Below are positions 25,329-33,021 of a stretch of DNA of 64,000 bases, piece by piece. Origin of the DNA: JARYGU01 sp033795365. Lineage in GTDB: Bacteria > Pseudomonadota > Alphaproteobacteria > Rhizobiales > Rhizobiaceae. The stretch lies in contig JARYGU010000015.1 of NCBI GenBank assembly GCA_033795365.1, positions 82,289 to 146,288 on the forward strand. The letters run 5' to 3'. Below the pieces are notes generated by a model. The model was not told where the DNA came from and made no database searches. It was given only the letters and a program-made list of their open reading frames with translations. The position numbers and the translations under genes are program-made. Each line of letters begins with the position of its first letter. Positions within the stretch are counted from its first letter, which is position 1.

Positions 25329-26501
25329 TCACCCCGTCAGGCTGGTGTCCTGCTTGTGGACGAGCAGGAGGTTGGACGTGTTGCCGAGAATACGATCGTT
25401 GGAGATCATGAGTTGTGCGGAATGCGCGTCGCGCAGGTGGCGTCCGAGGCTGAAGGGCGTGCCGTTCTTGTAGCCCATGATGCCGCAGATCAGCATCGCA
25501 TGGTTGATGATCGTCAGGATCGTCTCCGAGGAGCCGATCTTGATGTTGTTCATCGCCACGGCGAATCCCATCGAGGAGAGGCGGTCCGGATCGGCCTTGG
25601 CCGCCTCGAATTCCTTCAGCCCCGCCACCACGTTGGATTTCAGAAGCTGCAGCAGGTTGGAGGCTTCCGCCAGCCTGAGCGCGCCGGGCGGCGGTGCGCC
25701 GGGGCTCTTGCGGGCGGCGGCGCGCACGAAATTCTGCGCCCGCGTCACCGCATTGACGGCGATGCCGTACCACACGCCGCTCCAGAGCAGGTGCGAGGTG
25801 GCGAGCATGGATTGCGCCGCGATCTCGGCGAAGGGCTTCGGCAGGACCTGTTCGGCCGGAGCCTCGCCCTTGAAGAGATAGCCGTCCGAGCAGGTTCCGC
25901 GCATGCCGAGCGTGTCCCATTTGTGGGTGCGTTCCAGCGTGTACTGATCCCGGGTGAAAACGGTCATCACCTGGTCGGTGGACGGAGCCTCTGCATGGGC
26001 GCGAGACGTGATCAGGATCGCATCCGCATATTCGCCGTAGGAAATGACGGTGGCATCCTTTTCCAGCCGGCAGGTCTCGCCGGAGATCTCGATCGCGCAG
26101 ATGCTGTTGCGCAGGTTGCCGCCGATCCCGCCTTCGGTCGTGGCGGAGGCGAGCAGCAGCTGCTCTTCCGAGACACGCTGCATGAAGCCGCGGTGCCATG
26201 CGCTGTCGATACCGTGCGAAACGAGGCTCGAAAGTTTGATATGGTGCATGGCGAAGACCATTGCGGCGGCGGCGCAGGACTGCCCGATCAGCGAGCAGAT
26301 CTCGGCGATTTCGGAAAGGCCCGCATCCTCGCCGCCGAGCGCGCCGGGGATCTGGATCGAAAGCAGCCGTTCGGCTGCCATCGCCTCGACCGCTTCGCGC
26401 GGGAAGCGGCCCTTGGCGTCGACGTCGTCGGCATGCGCTCCGGCAACGGCGGCGACACGGCCTGCGCGTTCCGCGAGGCTCATGCTCGAGGACATGTTCA
26501 T
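25329..26501 (-). CDS. Acyl-CoA dehydrogenase-like flavoprotein of the carrier-protein operon
   Basis: A 390-residue protein with the three-domain acyl-CoA dehydrogenase layout: an N-terminal helical domain with SIQIPGALGGEDAGLSEI, a middle beta domain with ASATTEGGIGGNL, and a C-terminal helical bundle. At the place of the catalytic base (R-x-Y-E-G-T-S in classical members) it reads RILGNTS at 370-376, so the glutamate is replaced by Gly373. It may have a base elsewhere, act as an oxygenase-type member, or not be a dehydrogenase. Its ATG overlaps the carrier-protein stop (ATGA). A likely substrate is an aminoacyl-S-carrier protein, by analogy with peptidyl-carrier-protein oxidases. Confidence 0.85.
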   Translation of the reverse strand: MNMSSSMSLAERAGRVAAVAGAHADDVDAKGRFPREAVEAMAAERLLSIQIPGALGGEDAGLSEIAEICSLIGQSCAAAAMVFAMHHIKLSSLVSHGIDSAWHRGFMQRVSEEQLLLASATTEGGIGGNLRNSICAIEISGETCRLEKDATVISYGEYADAILITSRAHAEAPSTDQVMTVFTRDQYTLERTHKWDTLGMRGTCSDGYLFKGEAPAEQVLPKPFAEIAAQSMLATSHLLWSGVWYGIAVNAVTRAQNFVRAAARKSPGAPPPGALRLAEASNLLQLLKSNVVAGLKEFEAAKADPDRLSSMGFAVAMNNIKIGSSETILTIINHAMLICGIMGYKNGTPFSLGRHLRDAHSAQLMISNDRILGNTSNLLLVHKQDTSLTG

Positions 26502-26752
26502 TCGGCGGCCTCCGCGCTGCCGACGAGACCCTCGACCGTGCAGGCGATTGCGTCGATGCTCTGGAAGGACTTGCGGTTGAGGAGGGTGTCGGGAAACTCG
26601 ATATCGAAGGCTTCCTCGATCGCCAGCATGATCTGCACGGATGCGAAGGACGACATGCCGGCCGTATAGAGGTCGGCGTCGTCCTTCACCTGGTCGACTG
26701 CGACCGGCAGGCCGCCATGTTTGCCCAGCAGTTCCCGGATTTTCGTCTTCAT
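26498..26752 (-). CDS. Acyl/aminoacyl carrier protein
   Basis: An 84-residue acidic four-helix carrier protein. The phosphopantetheine attachment serine is S34 in YTAGMSSF, with Met replacing the Asp of the usual DSL motif, a variation I associate with carriers served by aaRS-like ligases. It leads the five-gene operon (carrier, dehydrogenase-like, ligase, DUF1839, GH2) and would hold the amino acid as a thioester. A phosphopantetheinyl transferase is not in the window. It is distinct from housekeeping fatty-acid AcpP in length and motif. Confidence 0.88.
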   Translation of the reverse strand: MKTKIRELLGKHGGLPVAVDQVKDDADLYTAGMSSFASVQIMLAIEEAFDIEFPDTLLNRKSFQSIDAIACTVEGLVGSAEAAE

Positions 26753-27138
26753 GTCGCTCTCTCCTGTTTTCTTGGGCGTGCGCTACACGTCATGCGCGCG
26801 TTCTCTTTTGCGGTATTGAATACAGGAAGGGCGATAAGAACGGCTAAAGGGACATGGATAAGAAAGGGTGAAATCGCCGGAAAATTGCATCGGCACGATA
26901 TATCGCGCGAAATCGCCGCGCGGTTAACTTTCGCCGGACGGCGGAAAACCCGGGCGATTGCCGATCTGCCTGCCCCGCACGGCCAGCTCTCGGCATCGCG
27001 CGATAGAGTTTTTGTTAACCATATTGTGGAAGTTTGCGGGACGGTGATCCGGTCGTTCCGCGTTGCTCCGGCTAAAGACGATTCCGGGTTGCAGACAGTG
27101 GTGCCGCGGTCACGCCGGCAGTCTCTTTTGGGCTTTCC
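26753..27138. other. 386-bp divergent promoter region between carrier-protein operon and polysaccharide genes
   Basis: No gene is seen. The segment is AT-richer around 26800-27040 and contains a CGATATATCG palindrome (about 26898-26907). Both the leftward aminoacyl-carrier operon and the rightward copolymerase/polymerase genes must be transcribed from here, so they may share control. Confidence 0.5.
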
Positions 27139-29220
27139 ATGGACATAGACATTTCACAGCTGCCAGGAATCCTGAAACGCCGGATGCATTACGTCGTCCT
27201 GACGGCGCTGGTCTGTGCCGTCCTGGCGCTCGGTTTCGTGCTGCTTCAGAAGCCCTATTTCCGTTCCGCCGCCGAGCTGTTGGTCGACACCGATCGCGGC
27301 CCCGTGGTCGGCACGGACGGTACGGCGCCCGCGACGTCCGCGGCGGATGCTCAGCAGGCCGTGGGCAGCCAGATCTATATCCTGCAATCACGCGAGCTTC
27401 TGCGGGATGTGGTCAAGCGGCTCGATCTCGTTTCCGATCCCTATCTCGCCGCATCGGGCGGCGGCTTGCGTCAGCGCCTCTTCGGCGGTTCGCATCCAGC
27501 CGATCCGGGCGACAGGACCGATGCCGTCGTCAGCGCGCTGCAGAAGAATCTCACCGTGGAGCGTCAGGCCGACTCCCTCGTCTTCACCGTCACCGTAAGG
27601 CACCGCAACAGCGATATGGCGGCGAAGATCGCCAACGCGATCGCCGAATCCTACCTGCGCACCACCGATGCCTCGCGCGCCGACAGCAATCTGCGCCTGA
27701 GCATGGCGCTGCAGGTGCAGGCGGACGGGCTTCGCAAGCGTCTCCTGGAAGCGCAGGCAGCCGTGGAAACCTTCCGGGCGGAAAACGGCCTGATCAGCAC
27801 GGGCCAGCAGGGTCTCGTGTCCGATCAGCAGCTCGTCGGCCTGAACCAGCAGCTTCTCGCCGCAAGCCAGCTCGTGGAACAGCAGCGGACGATCTCGGAG
27901 CAGGCGAGGCAACTCAATCTGTCCGACGTGGAGTCCGGTGCGATTCCCGAGGCTCTGCAGTCGACCTCGCTGTCCAGCCTGAGGGTCAGGTACGCCCAGA
28001 TGCTCGAGCGTCAGGCCGAGCTTTCGGCCAATCTCGGCAACGGCCATCCCCAGATGCGCGCGGCGCGCTCCCAGGTCGCCAGCATGGGGCAGACCATAGA
28101 AAACGAGCTCGGCCGCATCCGTCAGTCTACCGAGAACAGCTATCAGCGGGCGAGATCGAACCTTGCCGCGCTTCAGAAGCGCTTCGACGAGCTCACCGCG
28201 ACGAACAGCAAGAGCGGCCAGGCGCGTATCCGCCTCGCCCAGCTCCAGAGCGAGGCGGCGTCCATCGACGCCGTCTACAAATCCTTCCTGACCCGTGCCG
28301 AAGAGCTCGGGCGCCAGCAGGATATCGCCACCGGCAATTCCCGCATCATCTCTCCGGCCGTCGCTTCGGCGACGCCGGTGCAGGCGCCGAAGCTTCTGGT
28401 GCTGATCGCCGCGGTTCTCTTCGGCATGGCAGCCGGCAGCGTGCTTGCCGTCCTGCGCGAGCTCGTGAGCGCGACGGTGCGTTCCGAGCGCGATCTGGTA
28501 ACGAAGACCGGTGCGCCGGTTCTTGCGGTGCTGAACGGTCCGGCTGAACTCCGCCGTGAGGATACCGGCCGGTTTGTCAGGGCCAAGGCATTCCTGCGGA
28601 GGCGGCGCAGCGCCGGTCAGACGAAGCGCCGGCCGGGCGGGGAAGCCGGTGCCTTGCGCGCCGCCCAGCTCATTCGCGCCGAATTTGCCCGGAATCTGCC
28701 GGCGACCGTGGTGGTGCTGAGCGCCTCGAAGGATGGCGACGAAGCCGCCGCAGCCGATATCGCCCGCGAGCTGCACAATCTCGGCGAAAGCGTTTTCCTC
28801 TCCGATGGCGGGCTGAACCGGCAGGCGCGGCCTTCCCTTTCGAGCGGCGGTGGTTCGGTGCGGATCCGCACTGCCGTTGCGCGTGCTGCGGACGAAAGCC
28901 GTCTTGCAGCCCACCCGCTGGGCGATATCCTTCGTTTCGAGCGGGTCGGCGGAGCCGCGGCGCACAAGGTGACGGCGCTTTCCTCAGCCCGCGTATCGAC
29001 GGATATTTCGCGGCCGGGTGCCACCTTCTACGTCGTCGATGCCTGCGGTACCCCGGCTGCGGACATGCTGCCGGCCGTCCTGCGGCATGCGGACGGGATT
29101 CTCGTCCTGTGCGCGCTGGGCTCGACTGCGAGCGGCGATCTCTCCGCGCTGATGAGCGAGATCGAGCCTTGGCGAGAGAAGCTCATCGGCAACATTCTCG
29201 TCGCCAGCCGGGCGGCCTGA
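27139..29220 (+). CDS. GumC/Wzc-like polysaccharide copolymerase with a degenerate kinase domain
   Basis: A 693-residue inner-membrane protein that would set polysaccharide chain length and link polymerase to export. The N-terminal Wzz domain begins MDIDISQLPGILKRR with a first helix at about 17-37. A periplasmic coiled-coil region follows (190-400), and a second helix lies at about 418-440. The cytoplasmic C domain keeps the fold of a bacterial tyrosine kinase, but the P-loop is SASKDGDEA (528-536) without GK[S/T], the Walker A' is VFLSDGG, and no tyrosine cluster ends the chain. It is therefore probably not a kinase. The polymerase-like gene follows 13 bp downstream. Confidence 0.87.
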   Translation: MDIDISQLPGILKRRMHYVVLTALVCAVLALGFVLLQKPYFRSAAELLVDTDRGPVVGTDGTAPATSAADAQQAVGSQIYILQSRELLRDVVKRLDLVSDPYLAASGGGLRQRLFGGSHPADPGDRTDAVVSALQKNLTVERQADSLVFTVTVRHRNSDMAAKIANAIAESYLRTTDASRADSNLRLSMALQVQADGLRKRLLEAQAAVETFRAENGLISTGQQGLVSDQQLVGLNQQLLAASQLVEQQRTISEQARQLNLSDVESGAIPEALQSTSLSSLRVRYAQMLERQAELSANLGNGHPQMRAARSQVASMGQTIENELGRIRQSTENSYQRARSNLAALQKRFDELTATNSKSGQARIRLAQLQSEAASIDAVYKSFLTRAEELGRQQDIATGNSRIISPAVASATPVQAPKLLVLIAAVLFGMAAGSVLAVLRELVSATVRSERDLVTKTGAPVLAVLNGPAELRREDTGRFVRAKAFLRRRRSAGQTKRRPGGEAGALRAAQLIRAEFARNLPATVVVLSASKDGDEAAAADIARELHNLGESVFLSDGGLNRQARPSLSSGGGSVRIRTAVARAADESRLAAHPLGDILRFERVGGAAAHKVTALSSARVSTDISRPGATFYVVDACGTPAADMLPAVLRHADGILVLCALGSTASGDLSALMSEIEPWREKLIGNILVASRAA

Positions 29221-29233
29221 CGGGGGAGGGACG

Positions 29234-30535
29234 ATGTCGAGCTTCCGCGACCGTCAAAACTTCGTCCCGGTGCCGGCCGCGGAAGGGGCGTTTGCCTCCG
29301 TCTCGGTGATCCGCCTTGCCGTCGTGGCGATCGTCATCGGCGCGCTCGTCTTCAATCTGTTGCTGTGCTTCGCCAATACGCGGATCATGCGCATCTCCGA
29401 CAGCTACGTCATCCTTGCGGAGATGGCGATCGTCGGGGTCGCCTTTCTCGTGGCCATGACGCGGCGCTCGACGCTCTATCTCCTGATCGCCGTTTTCGTA
29501 AGCTACATGCTGCTCCTGTTCATGCTGCGCGGAGGTGTCGTCAACCTGAAGTCGATACGCGACATCCTCATCCCGATCGCCTTCTATTTCGTCGGCATGC
29601 GGATGCGCGACCTCAGGCTTGCCGATCGCCTCGTCGTCGCGAGCGCTGCCATCGTCGTGGGGATCGGGCTGTTCGAATATCTGCTGCTCGATACCTATCT
29701 GCAGTATTTCAACGTGATCGGCTACTATCTGGCACGCGGGACCGTGACCGTTGACGAGCTCTACGGCCAGACGGTCGGCCTGTTCATTTCCGGCGTGCGG
29801 CCGGAGCCGCGGACCATCCTGCCTTTCCTCGGGCAGCATCGCGTCTCCTCGGTCTTCCTCGAGCCGGTTTCCATGGGAAATTTCGCGGTGATCGTCTATG
29901 CGTGGGCGCTCCATCGCGGCCGCGATTTCGCCTGGCGGTGGATCGCCGGATTTCTGGCGCTCGCCGTCGTCGTTCTCGCGGATGCGCGCTTCGGCCTCTA
30001 TAGCTGCATTCTCATCACCCTGCTCTATCCCGTCTTCAACGGAATCCCGCGGCTCTTCTGGAGCGTCGTGCCGTTCCTGCTCCTGGCCGTTCTCGCCACC
30101 TATGGCATACTGACGGGAACGGAAGGCGGGCCGAACGACATTTCGGGGCGCTTCGCGGTAACGGCCCATCTCCTGAACCAGCTTTCGCCCGGCGTCGTCC
30201 TGGGCGTGGAGGCGACCGACCAGTTCACCGCCGACTCCGGTCTCGCCTATTCGCTGACGGCCTTCGGCATCGGCGGTTTCATCGCATTATGGTTGCTTTT
30301 GGTCCACGCGCCGCTGGCCGATCCGCGGGCCTGGCGCTTCCATTCCATGGTGATCGTCTATCTGCTGCTGCTGATGCAGATCAGCGATTCCTTCTATTCG
30401 ATCAAGACTGCAGCCCTTCTCTGGTTCCTGCTCGGAACGTCCGATTCGTCCGTGCGGGCGCCGCGGGCCGACGGCAAGGCGCAAGCGCCGCTTCGCCGCG
30501 TCCGGACCGTTCCGCGAAACGCAGCCGCTGCCTGA
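29234..30535 (+). CDS. Wzy/O-antigen-ligase-like membrane polymerase
   Basis: A 433-residue polytopic inner-membrane protein with about 10-12 hydrophobic helices and a larger periplasmic loop around residues 165-215 (DELYGQTVGLFISGVRPEPRT), as in Wzy polymerases and WaaL-type ligases. Arginines before and after this loop are typical of the family. It would join lipid-linked repeat units in the periplasm under control of the adjacent copolymerase. Its stop is one base from that of the convergent GH5 gene. Sequence conservation in such proteins is weak, so polymerase versus ligase stays open. Confidence 0.8.
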   Translation: MSSFRDRQNFVPVPAAEGAFASVSVIRLAVVAIVIGALVFNLLLCFANTRIMRISDSYVILAEMAIVGVAFLVAMTRRSTLYLLIAVFVSYMLLLFMLRGGVVNLKSIRDILIPIAFYFVGMRMRDLRLADRLVVASAAIVVGIGLFEYLLLDTYLQYFNVIGYYLARGTVTVDELYGQTVGLFISGVRPEPRTILPFLGQHRVSSVFLEPVSMGNFAVIVYAWALHRGRDFAWRWIAGFLALAVVVLADARFGLYSCILITLLYPVFNGIPRLFWSVVPFLLLAVLATYGILTGTEGGPNDISGRFAVTAHLLNQLSPGVVLGVEATDQFTADSGLAYSLTAFGIGGFIALWLLLVHAPLADPRAWRFHSMVIVYLLLLMQISDSFYSIKTAALLWFLLGTSDSSVRAPRADGKAQAPLRRVRTVPRNAAAA

Positions 30536-30536
30536 T

Positions 30537-31595
30537 CTATTTTTCGTTCAGGGCCGCGCAAGCGCCTGTGCCCGCCGGCAGTCCGCCGCCCGTCTCCAGC
30601 GCTTTGAGCTGCAGCCGGTCGCCATCTTGCGTAGGCTGGATGTTGAGCGCTTCGGTTGCCGGCCACCAGTCGCCCGCCACCCAATAGGTCCAGCCGGTCC
30701 ACACGTCCGGATTGTCGTTGACGAAGCGCGTCATGCGGGCAAGGCCGGTCATGCATTGCGCGTCCGCCCCGGCGCCGAATTCACCGAGAAAGCCGCGCTT
30801 GCCGTTCTTGCGCAGCCACAGGGTGAAATTCTCCAGCGCGGCAACGGCATCGTCCGCTCGCTCGCATGTCTCGTGCATCCCGGAAAAATCCTCGTCGAGA
30901 TACTGGTGCACCTCATAGGCGTAGTTTTCGGCCGGGTCCTTGATTCCAAGCATCACCGGTCCGTTTGCGCCGCCCGGCCGCTCCCTTTCCCAGCTGTGGG
31001 CGCCGGTCCAGATCGTTCCCGGCACGAGCACGAGGTTCGTCGCACCCGTCCCGCGGATCGCCGCGATCGCGGCGTTGGCCGATGCGAGCCACTGGGTCGC
31101 CGTGACGTCGTAAGGCTCGTTCATCAGGCCGAACTGGATGCCGGCATCGCCCTTGTACTCGTCCGCGAGCCGCCGCCAGAAATCGGCGAAGGCATCGTTC
31201 GGCACATCCGCCGATCCGATCTGGCTGCCGTCGTAATAGGCGTAGTTGTGCGGGTCGAGGATCACGGTGAAGCCTTGAGCCCTGAGCTTGACGACCGCGT
31301 CCGACAGCCGCTTGCGTTCATCCTTGTCGAAATCCCCGTTCAATCGCGGCTGCAGGCGCTCCCAGAGGAAGGGCAATCTTACCGCGTTGAAACCTTTGCC
31401 GGCGAAATAGCCGGTCGTCCCGTCGCTCGGATAGGTATAGTCCCTGCCGTAGACCGCGTGCGCCTTGCCGAATTCGGCGCCGGAAAGATTGATCCCGCGA
31501 AGGCAGGCGGCCGGGGCTGTCGCCGGAACCGCGATTGCAAGTATGGCGGCAAGGAGGAAGCGCCCTGCGGTTCGCATCGTCGGGGCCGGCTTCAT
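30537..31595 (-). CDS. Secreted glycoside hydrolase family 5 (endoglucanase-like)
   Basis: A 352-residue exported hydrolase: Sec signal peptide (MRTAGRFLLAAILAIAVPATAPA, cut before ACLRG), then a TIM barrel. The GH5 acid/base is in GLMNEPYD and the nucleophile in FLGEFGAG; NAVRLPFLWERL and ILDPHNYAYYDG are further family signatures. It cleaves beta-1,4-glucan or a related polymer in the periplasm or outside. In a Wzx/Wzy locus it probably trims or releases the polymer, as EPS-locus glycanases do. Its ATG overlaps the stop of the GT4 gene (ATGA). Confidence 0.9.
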   Translation of the reverse strand: MKPAPTMRTAGRFLLAAILAIAVPATAPAACLRGINLSGAEFGKAHAVYGRDYTYPSDGTTGYFAGKGFNAVRLPFLWERLQPRLNGDFDKDERKRLSDAVVKLRAQGFTVILDPHNYAYYDGSQIGSADVPNDAFADFWRRLADEYKGDAGIQFGLMNEPYDVTATQWLASANAAIAAIRGTGATNLVLVPGTIWTGAHSWERERPGGANGPVMLGIKDPAENYAYEVHQYLDEDFSGMHETCERADDAVAALENFTLWLRKNGKRGFLGEFGAGADAQCMTGLARMTRFVNDNPDVWTGWTYWVAGDWWPATEALNIQPTQDGDRLQLKALETGGGLPAGTGACAALNEK

Positions 31596-32815
31596 GTCTT
31601 TGCCCGCTGCTTGACGGAAATTCCCGCTTCGTCGACGGCAATGGCTGCCGCCGGCCGGTCCAGCACTTGCCGGTAGATTTCGGCATAGCGGCCGGCCACG
31701 CGGTCCCAGGTGTAGGAGGCGGCTGCGATCATCGCCCTCTGGCGATAGCCGGGCGTATCGTGCTCCAGCTCCCGAAAAGCCGCGGCGATGGCCGTGGCTG
31801 CGCTTTCCGGATCGTCGAAATCGCAAAGCCGGATTTCACCATGACGCGCGGCGAGGTCGCTATAGGCCGTGTTCGGGTTGAGGAGCGGCATCAGCCCCGC
31901 GCTCATCGCTTCGATGGCGACGAGCCCGAAACCTTCGTAGTCGGAAGCCGACGCGAAGAGCGAGCAGGTGCCGAGCAGCGTTCGGATCTCCGCGTTGCTG
32001 CGTCCGATATGGGCATACACATTGCCGGAGAGCCCGCGCTCGCTGATCAGCCGGGCAAGATCGTCCACGGACAGGTCGCCCGGAACCCCGACGATATGCA
32101 GGCGCCATCCGGGTTCGCGGGCAATGAGCGCCTGCATCGCATCGAGGAGCCTTTCGAGCCGCTTGTTGACCGAAAAACGGCCGATGGTGACGATGCTTCG
32201 TGTGGCCGAGGCCGCTGCGGCATCGGCGAATTTGCCGGTATCGACGCCGTTGACGATTTCGCGCACCCGTTTGCCGGCGATGCGCCGGAAAACCCGCGCG
32301 TCCTGTTCGCTGCAGCCGACGATGCTGTGATAGGCGCGCGCGGAAAGCCGCGTCAGCGTGTTGAACCAGATGGCTTTCACCGCAGCATATTTCCGCGTGT
32401 GGAAGAAGCCGCCATGCGTTGTCGCGATCATCGGCCTGCCGTGCAGCAGTCTCCCCCAGGCAAGCGCATCGAAGAAGAAATCGATCGCATGCACATGGAT
32501 CAGATCCGCATCGCGGACATGGCGAAGGACCTGCGGCGCGAGCGGATAGCGCGTGCTGCCGGAAAAGGGGATGCGGACCACTTCGATTCCCTCGATCGTC
32601 TCCGACGCGGGAAGAACCTCGTCGCGCGCGGAAAAGACCTGGTCGAGCGTCACGACGCGAACGCGGTAGCCGCGCTTCACGAGCTCGCGCGAAAGATTTG
32701 CGACCACGTCCTCGAGACCGCCCCGGCTCGGCGCATATTGGCGCACGACCTGTACCGCGAGCGGTCCGGTCTGCTCCGGTCGGACTGTTTGAACGGCAAA
32801 ATGGGACATGAGCAT
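31592..32815 (-). CDS. Family 4 glycosyltransferase
   Basis: A 407-residue GT-B glycosyltransferase. The N-terminal acceptor domain has the glycine-rich YAPSRGGLEDVVANLSREL, and the C-terminal donor domain has SIVTIGRFSVNKRLERLL and the EGFGLVAIEA retaining-GT4 motif. It probably transfers a hexose, often mannose or glucose, to the lipid-linked repeat unit. The ATG at 32815 and another at 32809 are both possible. It is first in a two-gene minus-strand operon with the GH5 glycanase. Confidence 0.88.
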   Translation of the reverse strand: MLMSHFAVQTVRPEQTGPLAVQVVRQYAPSRGGLEDVVANLSRELVKRGYRVRVVTLDQVFSARDEVLPASETIEGIEVVRIPFSGSTRYPLAPQVLRHVRDADLIHVHAIDFFFDALAWGRLLHGRPMIATTHGGFFHTRKYAAVKAIWFNTLTRLSARAYHSIVGCSEQDARVFRRIAGKRVREIVNGVDTGKFADAAAASATRSIVTIGRFSVNKRLERLLDAMQALIAREPGWRLHIVGVPGDLSVDDLARLISERGLSGNVYAHIGRSNAEIRTLLGTCSLFASASDYEGFGLVAIEAMSAGLMPLLNPNTAYSDLAARHGEIRLCDFDDPESAATAIAAAFRELEHDTPGYRQRAMIAAASYTWDRVAGRYAEIYRQVLDRPAAAIAVDEAGISVKQRAKT

Positions 32816-33021
32816 CACCCGTTGGCGCAGGAAGACCGGCCGGAAATGGCCCGGGCCGCATATCGCCGGAGGGAACGCTCCTTCCGGCCTGGCCGAATGA
32901 AGTCGCGAGCGAGCTTAAGACCGGGTTAAGCTGCGACGCCAGGACCTTTCATCCGCCCGGCTTTTGCCGAACAGGATTAAGAGACCGTTTGGATTCGCCT
33001 GATCGCGCGCATGTCGGGATA

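Noticed and set aside
24415..26199. 594-residue minus-strand frame fusing the ligase with sequence upstream
   Set aside because: The part upstream of 25332 runs out of frame through the dehydrogenase-like gene; the ligase begins at MDMQTSLL near 25323.
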